Assembly: GCA_947846985.1 (NCBI GenBank)
Contig: CANTUZ010000001.1
Span: 109,323,757-109,387,756, forward strand
DNA: 64,000 nt
Reading direction: 5' to 3'
Source: Fratercula arctica
Taxonomy: Eukaryota > Chordata > Aves > Charadriiformes > Alcidae
Below, in pieces: positions 49,196-62,330 of this stretch (position 1 is the stretch's first letter; each line of letters begins with the position of its first letter). The translations under genes and the position numbers were made by a program. The notes below the pieces were generated by a model. It did not search any database. It had not been told where the DNA came from and saw only the letters and a program-made list of their open reading frames with translations.

Positions 49196-52100
49196 GTGAG
49201 AGCAACATTCATGTTCCCCACACTTTCAAATTTCAATTGTTGAGCAATGCTGCCATCACTCTCTATTACTTATAGTTTGTAATTTGATGTTATGACCAAG
49301 ATTTGTTTCCCATATTGCTGGTCTTTGGCAGTACAAAACCTGTTCCAGAGTCAGCTGAGCAAGGAAACCCAGTATGGATTGAATTGTCCAGGTAACAGAT
49401 TCCTGTGGAAGAAAGGAAAGTGATGTGTAGGTATTGTGAACACATGGGTATTCACTGAATTTGCTGGAGAAAGTAAAGATGGTTTAGGAATGTACTAGTG
49501 ATAGTAGCCTTCATAATAACATGCTGATACCAAAAGGGAGAAGACTTGGCTGGAGAGTTGCAGAGCCGCTCTGTTGCACTCTCAGGATGCATTAGAAGCA
49601 GAGCGCTGTGGTGGGCTTTGCTGGGCTCCTTGGCTCATGTCTGTTAAGTATTGGAAAGAAACCTTCCTCTTGAGGGAACAAAAAACCAAACTAGCAGAAG
49701 TGGAAAACAAAGTTGAAATCTGGAATAGGACCCTTGTGTTTAAGAAAGATTCATTTAGTCTGGAACAAACGTGGAGAAAATTTCAGAATGAGCAGGGGAT
49801 GAGAGTCTGTCCTATAAAAGGGCATTAAATTAGCTTGGCTCATTTCGGTTAACAGAACAGACTTTCATCCTCGCTTTGTGGAACTCTTTCTAGTTTTGAT
49901 GCTGAATCATTATTAGATTAAAAAATCTCAACACAGAAATTCCTGGGAACAGGAATGAGAGCCCAGGTCTCCATAACCCAATCAATCCGTCTGGCCCTGT
50001 GAGTCCTCATTAATTTTTGCACACTGCTTTTAATTTCAATAGGAGACATGAATAGTGCCTTTTCTTTTCCCCCACCACAGTTGATTGTTCTTTTCCATCA
50101 CTGTTCGTTATTCCTGGGATGTTACTGGTGGAATTTGAAGAAACAAAGAAAAAACTAACACAATTTAAATCTTCAGTTCTTCAAACAAGTGTTTTAAAGA
50201 CTGGACTTACATAGGCTGGCTGCCAGTATTATTTCTGCTCCTCCAATCATGATCTTAAAAAAAGAGCAGCCGCAATGGTGTTTGTGGATAATTTGTGTCA
50301 GTGTATATTGTGTGCTGTGAGCACAATACTAGACTGGGCCTAACTGAAACAAGTTAGACATTGCTGTCTGCTTGCTTTATCACAGTGTGCTTTACATCTT
50401 CAACCCAACAAGGTGAAAAATGTGGTAAGACTGTTTTCTGGCAGTCTTCATCCACTTGCTAAACATGGTATTTAGTGTAACATACACTTTCATGAAAACC
50501 GGTGGCAAAATTCCTCAGAGTCATACAGCACTTAGCCATGTTTGCATCTTGGGTTAATATCTTTTGTTTCTCAATTTCTAAATCTTAAACAAAATCCCAG
50601 AACTCATATTGGAGAATACCTGTTTTAGTTGCCACATCCTCAACTCTCTAAGATGTCTTACAATTCTTCAGTTAAATACATTAATATAATGATACATAAT
50701 CTAGAAAAAACATTTCTTTATGAGTACAGATACATATGTATATATATAAATACTTAAATTTTAAAATTGATTTCTTTGCAAATTAAAAAATAGCATAGCT
50801 TTTTTGCTAATTATATTGGATGATGTCTATGCATGGAATAGAAAAAAGAGCACACTTTTGGATGGCAGGATGATTTTTTCTCATTGCTTGCTATTTAACT
50901 ACGCATTGTACAGTAGTCCAGAGTAAATACATTGTCCTTCTGTGATTTATTCTTACTGTTGTGCTACTTCTGTTGTTTTAAATCATGTCCGCTTCTAGGT
51001 CTCATAAGTAGAGGTAATAGATGATGAACAAACAGCGCCTTTGATTAGGTTGCACTTTTATTAGGGTTTTTTTAATGACTATGTTCCTTCTTTTTCTTTT
51101 GTATCTTACTGTGAAAAACAAAGTACTATATCCTTCAAGGTAATTTTTTCTGTTTATTCATGGTGTATTACAAAGGAAGAAGAAGAGACGGTTCACCGGA
51201 TACATTCTGATCATAATCAAGTTCAGGCTCAGAATCTACTCACGATGTTCTGCAGTGTTTTTACACTGCTGTTTTACATTTCATAACTGTGTTTTGACAT
51301 CTTAAAACAGAATGGGGGGGTATGTCTTCATTTATGTCTGCTTCCCAGAACATCAGAGAGGTTGGTAAAGAAGGGGCAAGGTTGCAGAATCTCAAGCTGG
51401 AGACCACCTTGGGTGATAGAGGACTAGCGCTGCCCCTGTCCTGTAGTGGGTTGCCACCACCTAAGCCACGTGGATTGTGGTCATCTAGTAGAGTCTAACA
51501 TCTGCACTTCAGAAGCAAATACCTCTGATGATCAAGACTGTTTGCTTTCTTTTCTAAAATGTATCATTTTTATAGCAAGATATGTGAGCAGAGTCTTCGC
51601 TGTCCAAAAAGTGGAAATTTCCAAACCGTGCTGCATGATGTTTAATGAGGGAGGATAAATTTGGAACATCTGAAAGAAAAGTTATTGTTTTTTTCTGGAT
51701 TTTTTAATGCAAGTGAAGAAATTTGCCCAGGTATGGCCTGAATGAATGGAAGGATGAGAAACTGATAATAAAGCAATTTTATAAATTAAGAAGAGAATTT
51801 CTAAGTGTTTCCTCCTTGATGAAGTGGGAGGTTTAATTTTTTTTTGATTTTTTGAGGTAAAACTGAAATTAGCTTTCAGCATCTGAACTCCTGTATTTTA
51901 AGCATTTTAACATCTACAGTGAAATATGAAACCCTCAATGAGTTCCCTTTGTTATTCTTCCTACATGCATAAATCCTTCTTCTGAGCAAATCTGTCCAGC
52001 TATTTGTCTTACAGCTTTCAATATCAATTTCCTGTTTCTACAGCTAACAACATTCTTTGCACATCTGTCTGTTTTTGTTTTTTCAATAATTTCTTTTTGG

Positions 52101-55100
52101 CTTGATCCCTAGATTACAAGACAGTTATAATAAGTACCTGTTTCAACAATTACTGCACATTTTATAAATGTATCTGTTGTTAGTTCAGCTTTCAAAAGTA
52201 TCTGGTTCAGTGATAGCAAAGTGGGATAAGCTGAATTTTTGTATGCATTTTGTTTCTGTAATTTGCTCCTGGTGAATGCCAGAATCAGTGATACTGGATC
52301 CATGGTCTTTCATAAATCCTTCTCTGTTTTTCCATCCTGCTTTCTTTTAGCTTTTTTCAGTGACATGTGAAAGCAAAGAGAAAAGTAATCACAGTAATTT
52401 CTAGTGACAAATATAAACAGTATTGCTGCACCAATTGGTGTGTTGAGAAATAATTGGAAAATAATTTCAGGCTGTTACAGTTTTAATTATAAAGGTCCCT
52501 GGTGAACTGTAAGCATCTCCAGTTGCAATTGGATTGAATAAGAAAAAAAAAGCAACTTATAAAGAAATTATTATGTTTGAAAATATAACTATTTAAAAAA
52601 AATAATTTGGCCATCTTGTTGAATTGTCTATGTAATTACCCAGAAATTTATGAATAACTATGCTTTAAAACTGAGAACAGATGGACATAAGTTTATTCTA
52701 AGGGTGCAAGGCTTCATTCCAAGTTTTAGCTATTTTGAATTGATGATCCAAAACAACTCTGATGATAGTCTATATTTTGAATTTAAAATCTTAAAGTAGT
52801 TCTTATGGTGGAAGTTTTCCAAATGGTAAGGAAAATTAGGTCTCACTAGCAGTGAAAGGAAGTTACTTGTCCAACAACCTCTAGACCTGCGTTGAGATTT
52901 CAAAGACTGTGGTATGCATCATGGAGCTCTCTGTGTATGGCTGGGCAGGAATTAAGAAAGCGATACGAAGGACCATGTGGAAACAGTATTGTGACTTATG
53001 TATTGTGACTGTTTTTATAGTTCTTTTACACTGCTGTGATAATGAATTAATTAAATTCTTCAGACTTGAAAATTCTTTTTAGAGCCTAAACCAACCTCAG
53101 CAAATTACTAACTTGCTATTAAAAATGTTGATACTGCACCAACAGGGAGAGACAAAGTACAATGTGAAGTCTGCAATGTGTAAAGCTTTTTTCCAGAAGC
53201 CGTTCATTTCAAATCAGTGACCCAAGACTGAAATGCATTGTGAATCGAGGGTAGAGGCGCATGATGTATATTTTATTTTAATTGCTCTAAAAATTCAGCA
53301 TAACACCATAGCTTCCACAGTACACAAAGGCTAGGGAATAGCTAATCAAGTATGACTCATGTCAAACTACTGGACGTGAACAGGATATTGTGGGGTCACC
53401 AGTCCTATGCCTTTGGCTGAAATATTAGGTTGACTATTTCATGAACGGAGTTTCTTTTCATTATAAGTGACACAAGGAAATAGCAAAAAAAATGTACTGA
53501 AGTGACTCAGACAATTGTGGCCATGCATCATGACCAGGACCTATGAAAATTAAACAAAAATTGTCTTTATACATTGAAGTCTTTTTCCAGACATATGTTC
53601 AGGTAGCTTTCCCTTTGATGTCTGTTTGGCAGAAATAGAGATTATACTTTCCTGCTTAGGAGCTGATGGTCTCCTGCGTGTTGAGAAACTCAATATGGCC
53701 TGGATCAACTTTTGATTCATCTGTTTTTTAGTCCGGGTAACAGGAAGAAAGCGACATCATTTGAGAGCCTCCAGTATGAGAGTGGCATATCTATGACTAG
53801 CAAGTTAATAAAATTTGAATAAGGTCTGTAGAGTGTTTCATGTCTTCAAATTTTCTAGCGAAGCCGAAGAGAGCAGCTGCATAGTCTGTAATTACATAGC
53901 AAGTAATACAGATTTTATATTTTTTTTTTTTTAGGAAGTGAAGACATTTTCAATTACAAGTTAAAATTTATGACACGCTATAATAACTGTTTAAACCTTT
54001 TACACAGAAGAAGCTAGCAGAGCCAGCTCTTTGGGAGAGTGAGGTTAGCTCAGCAAATGTATTTTTCAGTTGCCTTAAAAATCTGAGTAGCAATCACATG
54101 GGCCTCTTTTTTGCATTCCAGCCCAGAACAGCTGGTTTAGCTGAGTAAATACATCTTTAATGAAATTACAACCTGCTCTTGTAAGTTGCATTTACAGGCA
54201 CTGTCTGATTAGATGAATATTGTACTAGGGATGAAAAGTGGCAACTGCACCAGCAGGAAGAGCTATTTGTTTTACGTGCCACCCACGCAATGGAAGTGTA
54301 GGCAGAAAAATCGAGAGTGATGCTTCAGAACAAAAATGGTGTGTAGTTTGCACAAAGAATATTGCTAAGTGTTAAGAGATTGTAGGTTATTAAGTGGAAC
54401 AGAGCAGTGATACACAGCAACGACAATCATAAACAGCACACTAAGGTTTCTTATTTTACCAAAGATTAGGAATATTCATTAGAAATTACATGGGAAAATG
54501 CGTTCTTAATGCATAGTCTTAACTTAGAATAAGTTATGTGTTAGCTCCAACAACAAAACTCTGTAGATGTTAGTCTTGCTATCTTTTTAAAACTGCCCTC
54601 TTTGTGCCTGAAAAGTAATTGCATACACATAGCCTGGGCAGAAATAGGTGTGAATTTTCAGTAAGTGCTATAATTTCTGTGCTTTCCTCCATGGCTTCTT
54701 GTGAGCTCAAAACTAAGGGTAAATGATGAAATTTTAAAAATATCTTACTGTCTTACAGATGCAAATCCTTGAAATGGATTTAAATGCAACTGACAGCAAA
54801 CCTTATCCCAATAAACTCAGTTTAAAAAAACTTAGATTTTTTAGGAAGAGATCCAGGAAGGACCTGAGAGCCAGAGATGTTCTGCATTTTTATTTCTCCA
54901 TGATCACACGATAAGGTCCTGTAAGCCAGAGAGACAGTAATTTTTAAGAATAAACACAGTGCTACATAATTCTATTTATATTCTGTGGATGGGATAGTGA
55001 GGTATTTAACTACAGCGTCCTCTAGATACAACCAAGGGGAGAATGACCTTTCAATGAAATATGAGTTAATAACGCTACAGCGCTGTGTGCTTTGGTCGAG

Positions 55101-57038
55101 TTAATCTCTGTGCAGATTGTAACAAAATGCAGTCTAATGTGTATTGAAAATTAATTAGAGTAAAGAGTGTGTTTTAGTAGTGTAATGGATATAATCTTTG
55201 GTTACATCAGCAAATTTCTGTTGCAATTAATAACAATTAATGGTTTTAAATAAAGGGTCAGGGAAAAAGGATGTTTTTCATATTAACTGTATCACATGTA
55301 CTGTTCATCACCTCTGGTTAGATCCAGTATGATTTGCATGCCCATCTTTTGTTTCCTAAGCTAAGCATCAAGGAGAGATTAAGTCCCTTTATGAGGAGCA
55401 TAGGGGAGAAGATTGGATGTTCTTGATAGCTTGTCAAAAGGCGACAGTGAAAGAAAGAGGTTTAATATGCTATTTTTATTCTTACCTACATCGGGAGGGA
55501 GTAGAGGCGGTTTGCAGAGGGTGTTGTTACTTTGGGTTTAGTGCAGCACATGGCTGACACAGGGCACGCTGCAGTGCATCTTGCCGAGAGTCCGTGTAGC
55601 CTAACTGAACACAGGTAGATTTCAGCGGAGTGCAATGTAAGCATCTTTTTAGCTGCTACGTTGAATCATTTAAGGAAACTTCTGTAAAGCTAGAGATTTC
55701 ATTTAGAGATAGAGAGGTGGTGAGGGGTAATAGGGAGGCAGGGATTGGTTTATTTTTGTGTATATAGCATCAAGATGATGTTCCCCAGTGCTGGTGGGGT
55801 ACCCTTTCCTGTTGTTCTTTTGGCTGAGTATCCCTCTTCTCTGATTGATATTTTGCCTGTCAGTGATCCCTTCCTGTTCTGTAGGTGGAACAATATTCCT
55901 TACAGTTTTCTGAGGAATACATGGCCAAGTGAAAGTGTAAATTAGAGTATTTTTTGACATTTTAAATCCCTCAAGGCATGGCATTGAATAAAGTCGTGTA
56001 AATGCATCGTCCCACAGTTACCCCAGAGTTTTACAGTCCAACACAGTAGTTATCTGCCATTCAATTTTTATGAAATATTAAATGCTGCAAGCAAAAGTGT
56101 TAGATGTGTGGCTCTGCTAGACTGATCAGCAGAGAAACAGTTAATAACATTGACATTTAAATTGGCTTCATGTTAAGTGTCAGTTCTCACCACAGAGCTG
56201 AAGAAGAGCTATTGTTTCAGGCAGTCTGTTTGGGGATGCATGAAAACAGTCTCCAGTTGCTTACATAAGGGTCAAGGTTGGGAAAATAGCTTTACAACCC
56301 CACGAACAGCAACCATAAAGGAATTGTATCAACTAGCAGTCCTGCCTACATGTTTTCTCTTTATATGTGAACCATTGGTGATCTATGAATTGATCACTGG
56401 CCGCGCACTCAAAATAGGACTGTGACAAGAGAATGTTTTATTTTTTATTCTTTCTTACTTAACACCCTAAAATTGTTAAATTTCAGAGAATTAATGAAGT
56501 CACTAGCAGAGTTCTGAAACAAAATTTAGAGCCAGTAGTAGCAGCCTCAAACGTGGATTTCTCTGAATTTTCCACTAACAGAAGACTGCAGTAAATAAAT
56601 GGTCTTGCAGGAAGGAGGCCCAAAAAAACTTAATGTAATTTGATTTCGTTCAGAATAGTCGTCCTAGTGCTTGAATCTTTCTTTAGTATTAGAAAAGCAG
56701 AGTATACTAAGTAAAAGCTTAGTAATCACATAGTTTATACGTTTCAGAATATTGAGGTAGCCTGCTTTCTTGAAAAGTATAAGGATATCAAACAGTTTAA
56801 GCTTATTATTATCAGTGTATTGACTATTAAAATTATAGAATGAAAAAGTAATGATAGTTAACTCTGGAGTTGTTTCTGTAAATCCCTGAGGAGAGCAGGG
56901 AGAGGGAAGCTGGTAGTTATGTTCAAGTGGGAGTAAGATTCAAGAGCTCTGACCACAGCTCTGACCAATCCTGCAGGGATTTCTTCTGCTTTAACACATT
57001 CCATCCCTGCATGGGATACAAAAGTTGTCATCTCAGTT

Positions 57039-57065
57039 AAAAACAAACAAACAAACAAACAAAAA
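57039..57065. repeat. (AAAC)n microsatellite
   Basis: About five AAAC units flanked by A runs. Confidence 0.92.
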
Positions 57066-59319
57066 CTGACAGTGGAAACACTACAAGGTTATAGTTTTAA
57101 CCCTAAGAACTACTTTCCAGTTCCTATTGGTAAGTCCTATGTTGAGAATTACTTAACTTCAGCAAAATGTACTTTTTAATAATATGACTTCTGGCTCAAC
57201 TGTAATGTTGAAGGCACTTGCATTAAAACGTTAACATGACTTCATCCTTAATTACCACTTCAAGGTTGGTTACAGATTCGAAATACAGATTAGAAAATAT
57301 TTCAGTTAGTTCTCTGACAAGTTTATCTTAATTATTCATCATGCTTAAGGCAAATAATAATAGACAGGCCAACACAAATTTTGTTTATTTCAAAGTACTC
57401 ATAATCTGTATGCTCACGTTAAAAAAAAATGCACCAAGCCATATTTAGTGAGTGTAAGGTGGCAGTCTGGGCTCAGATCTTCTTACTGTGTTCCAGTCCT
57501 TGAAGTATCATTTCAATTCTTTGAAAATAGAAACGGACAAAACCACTATTTTGCTTTTCCTTAAAATTAATTTCAGTGGCATGTGCTGAGCAGATAGCCC
57601 TGAGATTCTAGGGTGCTCCTCTGACGGATGAATTTATGACATAGGCATTAACAATACAAATCTCCCCAAGTGCCTGACAAATGTGTCTCATCTGTGAGGG
57701 AAAGGACTACTTCTGGTGATAGGAGGATAGGTCTCCATGCCAAGTCATTACATGGTCTCTTAGCTCATACTTCCACCAGTGTTCCAGTTTTTGAAATGTA
57801 GAGCTCTGTCTGGAACCAAAATCAAATCATAAGCCCATTTTGGGTAATTATCATGTGGTAATTCCCTATGAGTACTTCTCTGTGCAAACAGAGATGTAGA
57901 GGTAGAAGATGGAGCCTGCATCAGTTTAGATATTTACTGAGTCACTGATTCCCAGACATATATTTTGCTCTTAACTTCTGTTTGTTTCCATATTATTTCA
58001 AAGAGAATAAAAAAGCAGTCTCATTTTTCTTTCTTGATTCTCTCCTGACTGCATGACTACTGATTTTGTGAGGCTAGTTATGTGCAGTCACATATGTAGT
58101 TTTGCACATAAGAGTAGTACTGCATAGTGTAATGCTCCCAGAGTTCAAAACCACCATTTCCTTGGACACAGGTATGGTTTCACAATGTTGGCCCAATGAC
58201 TGTAACTGTTGTATACATCTTTTATGAGATGATTCAGGCCATTTTATTGCTTGCTTTAAGGCACAGTGCAGTGTGAGTTTGTGTTTTATATTATTGCAAC
58301 TGAGAATGTCCACTATAAGAAATGACAAATAATCTGCTGATCACAACCCATAAAAGAATTTGGACTAAAGCAGAACCTGCTGTCAGTACATTTTAAGAAA
58401 ATCAAAATAGTGAGCAGTAACCTGTATCACTTAACTTTTCCTGGTATGTTGGAAAGAGGCCAGTGAACCATTTTATATGACTGCTTGCATATATGTCTCA
58501 CACAAAGAAATTCAAGGTAATGTCGCATTGACTTATACCTTTCTCTGGCAAGAAAGATGTAGCCAAAGAATAAATGGCAATCTGGACATGGAGATGTGAG
58601 TGGCAGCCGTCCTGTCAGCGCCTTGGGGATAGCTCCCTGGTAGGTCAATTTATCATAGCTGTAAGCAGTGGCTTAGAGCCACCCAGCAACGAGCTGCCTT
58701 GATTTCAGGGGTACAGCAGAGTAATTTGAGACCAGTGCACACAAATATGTACATTCATGCTCTCTCTGTTGCTGATTCAGGTTTTGCTAGGGAAAGGAAA
58801 CCAAAGACTCCTTTATCTTCCCCTCAGAAAGCTGTCACTCACATAGGTTTATGCTTCTTTCTTCTTCCACTTATCAATGCATGGGATGGAAGTGAAAAAA
58901 GAACATTTCTTGTAAGGGAGCTGGCAGTAGGGGTGGCTGCATCACTGATGAGAATGAAAGGTCTCGGTTGTGCTTCTGGATCACACAAGGCAGAAGCAGG
59001 TAACGAGCTCATGCTTCCTGTCTCACTGCAGCTTCTCTCTGGCTCCCTCCATCTGGCGCAGAGAGTCGAGGAGCCAGTGAAAAGCTGTGGCACTGTGCTG
59101 GGAGCTGAAGTGCCAGCGCCACAGAAGAGAAGTGGAGACAGAAGCTTAAGCCTCCTTAACTACCTCCTGTTTACTCTGGTTTTGGCCAGTAGCATCTCTC
59201 TATTTGGGCTCCCTAATCATTGATGTTGTGAGTAATCTTGAAGCTTTGTGCGTGTTTTGCAAAATAGCCTGGCAAACGGGCAAAAGAAAATAGAGCAAAG
59301 CAATTTTTGTGCCATCTCT

Positions 59320-59333
59320 AAAAAAAAAAAAAA
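59320..59333. repeat. Poly-A tract, 14 bp
   Basis: Uninterrupted A14 in intron. Confidence 0.85.
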
Positions 59334-61339
59334 GGAAAGCCTACAAAACCTACATGCAAAGGTTCTATTATATTTTTATTATTGTTTTTTACGGTAATGT
59401 TTTAGAAGAAAATAGGTGCCAGGTATAAATGGATGTAAATTTTTTGAGGCCAGTGGCATCAGTTCACAACAGTTAAGGTGTGACTTTTTCTCTTACAAAC
59501 TCTCTTTAGCAAGAAATATGACTTTTTGATTGGTTTTGTTGAATTCAGTAATGCCTTCTTACACCTTTAAAATATACTGCTGAAGCAAGTGCCTCCTCGT
59601 TTTTCCAGTTGGGCCTGCTTGGATATCTAGGAATGTAATGACTGCAGCTGCAGACACAGTTTTTCTACCTGTGCACGTGAAAGACAAGGAGGTGCATACG
59701 TTTTTATGCATAGCTGCATGCACGTTTTTGAAAATCTGGAAATCTAGGGGCTCTGTGAAGCACTCAGTAAAATGTATATCAAACACAAAAAGGCATATTG
59801 CTAAATCTCTCCAAGTTCAGTAAATTCCTTCTCCCTTTTTTTTATTTGATAACCATGGAAGATTGGTGGCTGAGTATGGACAGATAAACTTTTGAATCTC
59901 GGGGAAAAAAAAAATTATAACTGTGTCAAAAACAGTTTAATTCAACATTATTCTTAGATGCTTAAGCTAATGCATGAATCCAACCTCAGCACATTAATTT
60001 GTGATACTTAAAAACAGTTAATGTGTTTTGTTTTATTTGTTATTTGGTTGAGCAGATGGTAATGGTTTTGACACAATTCAGTTTTTTATTTTTCTTCTTT
60101 TCTTTTCTTGAAAAAGACAAGGCTCTTTTTCCCACTTTGTCACAGCTGGTTACCAATCAATCTCAATTCACGGTACAGTGATGATAGCACATGTTGTTCA
60201 GGGGCCAAATCTGATTGGGTTGCATTTTCAGCAGTGTTTCATATCAAAAAAAATTGTGTCTGTATGGCAGTGACTGTCAGCACACTATTGTACAACTGTC
60301 ATTAATCAAAACTAGCAACAATGAATGCATTCATATGTGCCAGAGACTGCCAGATTTCACTCAAAATCACCCAATTTCTATTAGAATTTCCTCACCAGCA
60401 GTGTTTTCTCATCTGCCTGTTGTTTCTCTGTTTCTTCCTTTGCAGTCCCCTACCCCCACCCCTTCCTTCTGGGTTAATTAAAGGCAGACCTGCTCTATTA
60501 CTTGTAGAATAGAAATTATGTAACGCAGTGCCCAAAAGTGGCTGGTTTATATCTAGGCACAGGCTGACTAGCTGTTTAGAAGACCTCTCCCAGCTCTGGA
60601 TGATGGCTGAAGTCTAAACTGAACTGAAAGGTTAAGCACCTCCAAATGTTTAACAAAGAGAAGTACTTAAAATCAATTAGATGGCCATAAACATGTGAAA
60701 CTGATGTTTGACGCCCTGTGTTTTAAGCTGAATGTTGGCATTAATTGGCTAGGAGTCAGCAATATTTGGGCAATATGTCAGAAGGTGTTTCTTGACACTG
60801 CACGTATTTGGAAGGCATTGCCGCCTTAGTGCACTAGCAACGTTAAGGACCACCACTCCATCATTAATCCAGGAATCTGGTAACCTCTTTCTGTGATTGG
60901 TATTTGCAGTCAGAGAGGCCCTGATCCTGATTCCCAGGTGTTCAGTAGCACTAATTCACATGAGAGTTAATTTCTCCAGAAACTCAGATGGAAAAATCTT
61001 GCTATGGGAATATGAGGCTCTGGGACGGAGAGGAGACAAGACACTGTTCAAGACTGTGCAGGCGGATGCTTGAGAAACTGAAGACATATTGAGGCTTCAC
61101 TCCTTGTTACTTCACGGTCCCTTTCTCACACAAGATCTGTGCTGCTGTGGATCAGGCTAAAAGCCAGTTTTCTTCCTTTCTCCTTCCTGCCTGCTTCATC
61201 TGTCAAAGCTCTTCACTGAACCGTGGTGACTTCTGGGGACAGTGTGGGTGGAACAGATGACTGAGGGGCAGCGTATCAATACTTCAGGACAGCAGATGGT
61301 TATAGTGTCCCATGGGTCCATCTATGTATGAATCTAATT

Positions 61340-61796
61340 GCTAGATGGCCCGTTCTGTCAGGGTGGTCCAAAAACCCAGTATGGCCTTGTTGGAGAAGCA
61401 GACTGGGGGAGCTGTACCTCTCTGTGAAGTAATTGATAACTGGGCCATAACAGTGACATGTTTACGCCACCCCCCGTTTCACGACCCAAGTGGGAGATGG
61501 TGGCTGTACCCTCCTCGCACTGCGTCCTGGCATGCCACGCAGCTGGCTCCTTCCCTCAGCAGCCTTTGCACAATTTGCATGATTGGCAGGTGCAGGCATA
61601 AAGACTGCCGAAGCCTCCGAGGCAGCTGGCTGGCATGCCGGCACCAGCACATCGCTGAGATGAAGAAGAGCGAGTCAGCTGCAGCCCACAGCAGAGCGGA
61701 GGGCCCTGTCCCAGGCTGCCTGCATCCCAGTTCAAGCAGCCGCTCAGTCAGATACAGTCCTGCTGCCTGTCTGTTTTTGTCTCGGCAGCGGTAAGT
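61340..61796 (+). promoter_or_regulatory. GC-rich block with octamer, CCAAT and splice donor
   Basis: A GC- and CpG-richer island in AT-rich intron. It holds a perfect octamer ATTTGCAT (61573-61580) and, one base later, ATTGG (61582-61586), an inverted CCAAT box. A perfect GTAAGT donor follows at 61791-61796 after CTCGGCAGCG. The + strand is open from 61345 to 61794 (149 codons) with no recognisable domain. The arrangement would suit a non-coding or alternative first exon inside ROBO2, or an enhancer. No transposon similarity was seen. Confidence 0.3.
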
Positions 61797-61828
61797 GAAC
61801 CACAGGGATGTTGTTTGTCTGGTGAAAG

Positions 61829-61863
61829 AAAACAACAAACAAACAAACAAACAAACAAATAAA
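61829..61863. repeat. (CAAA)n microsatellite
   Basis: Six or more CAAA units, 33 bp after the GTAAGT donor-like site. Confidence 0.92.
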
Positions 61864-62306
61864 TGGTTAATTGTGGCCCAGCTTTATAACTATGATTCTT
61901 ATACCGAACTCATTTATATTACAGCTCATCTTAGTTTTCTCGTCTCACAGGAGCTGAATACAACTTTATATTTTTAGTTCCCTAGGGCTGGCCTCATGTC
62001 AAGAAAATAAGCATTTTCTCTTGTCTGCAACTCTGTGGTCGCCAAAGACAAATAACTGCTCCATCATTGTGGGATACTGTTGTCATATTCTTGAGATTTT
62101 AAAGGGAGACAATTTGCCTTTCTCTCTTACGAAAACAGTGATTTCTATTTGCCATTGACTAGTGCAGCACAGCATGCAAAATGACATAATTTGTGAGCAG
62201 TCGAGAAGAAATGTGCCTCAAATGCACATGGCTGCTGAACATAGCTGCAATAGATCTTTACTGCTCCAGAAACTGCATATTAAGTTCTCCGGCATCATAA
62301 CTTCAT

Positions 62307-62330
62307 ACACACACACACACACACACACAC
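62307..62330. repeat. (AC)12 microsatellite
   Basis: Twelve perfect AC units. Likely length-polymorphic. Confidence 0.95.

Noticed and set aside
48492..49275. Two open frames (147 and 176 codons) around the Ig3 exon
   Set aside because: The second crosses the exon in the wrong frame; the first stops before it. Splice sites and the ROBO2 frame explain the coding signal fully.
58699..59223. 174-codon open frame on the + strand
   Set aside because: No recognisable domain or splice context, and the opposite strand is also open over part of it. A chance frame in a slightly GC-richer patch.
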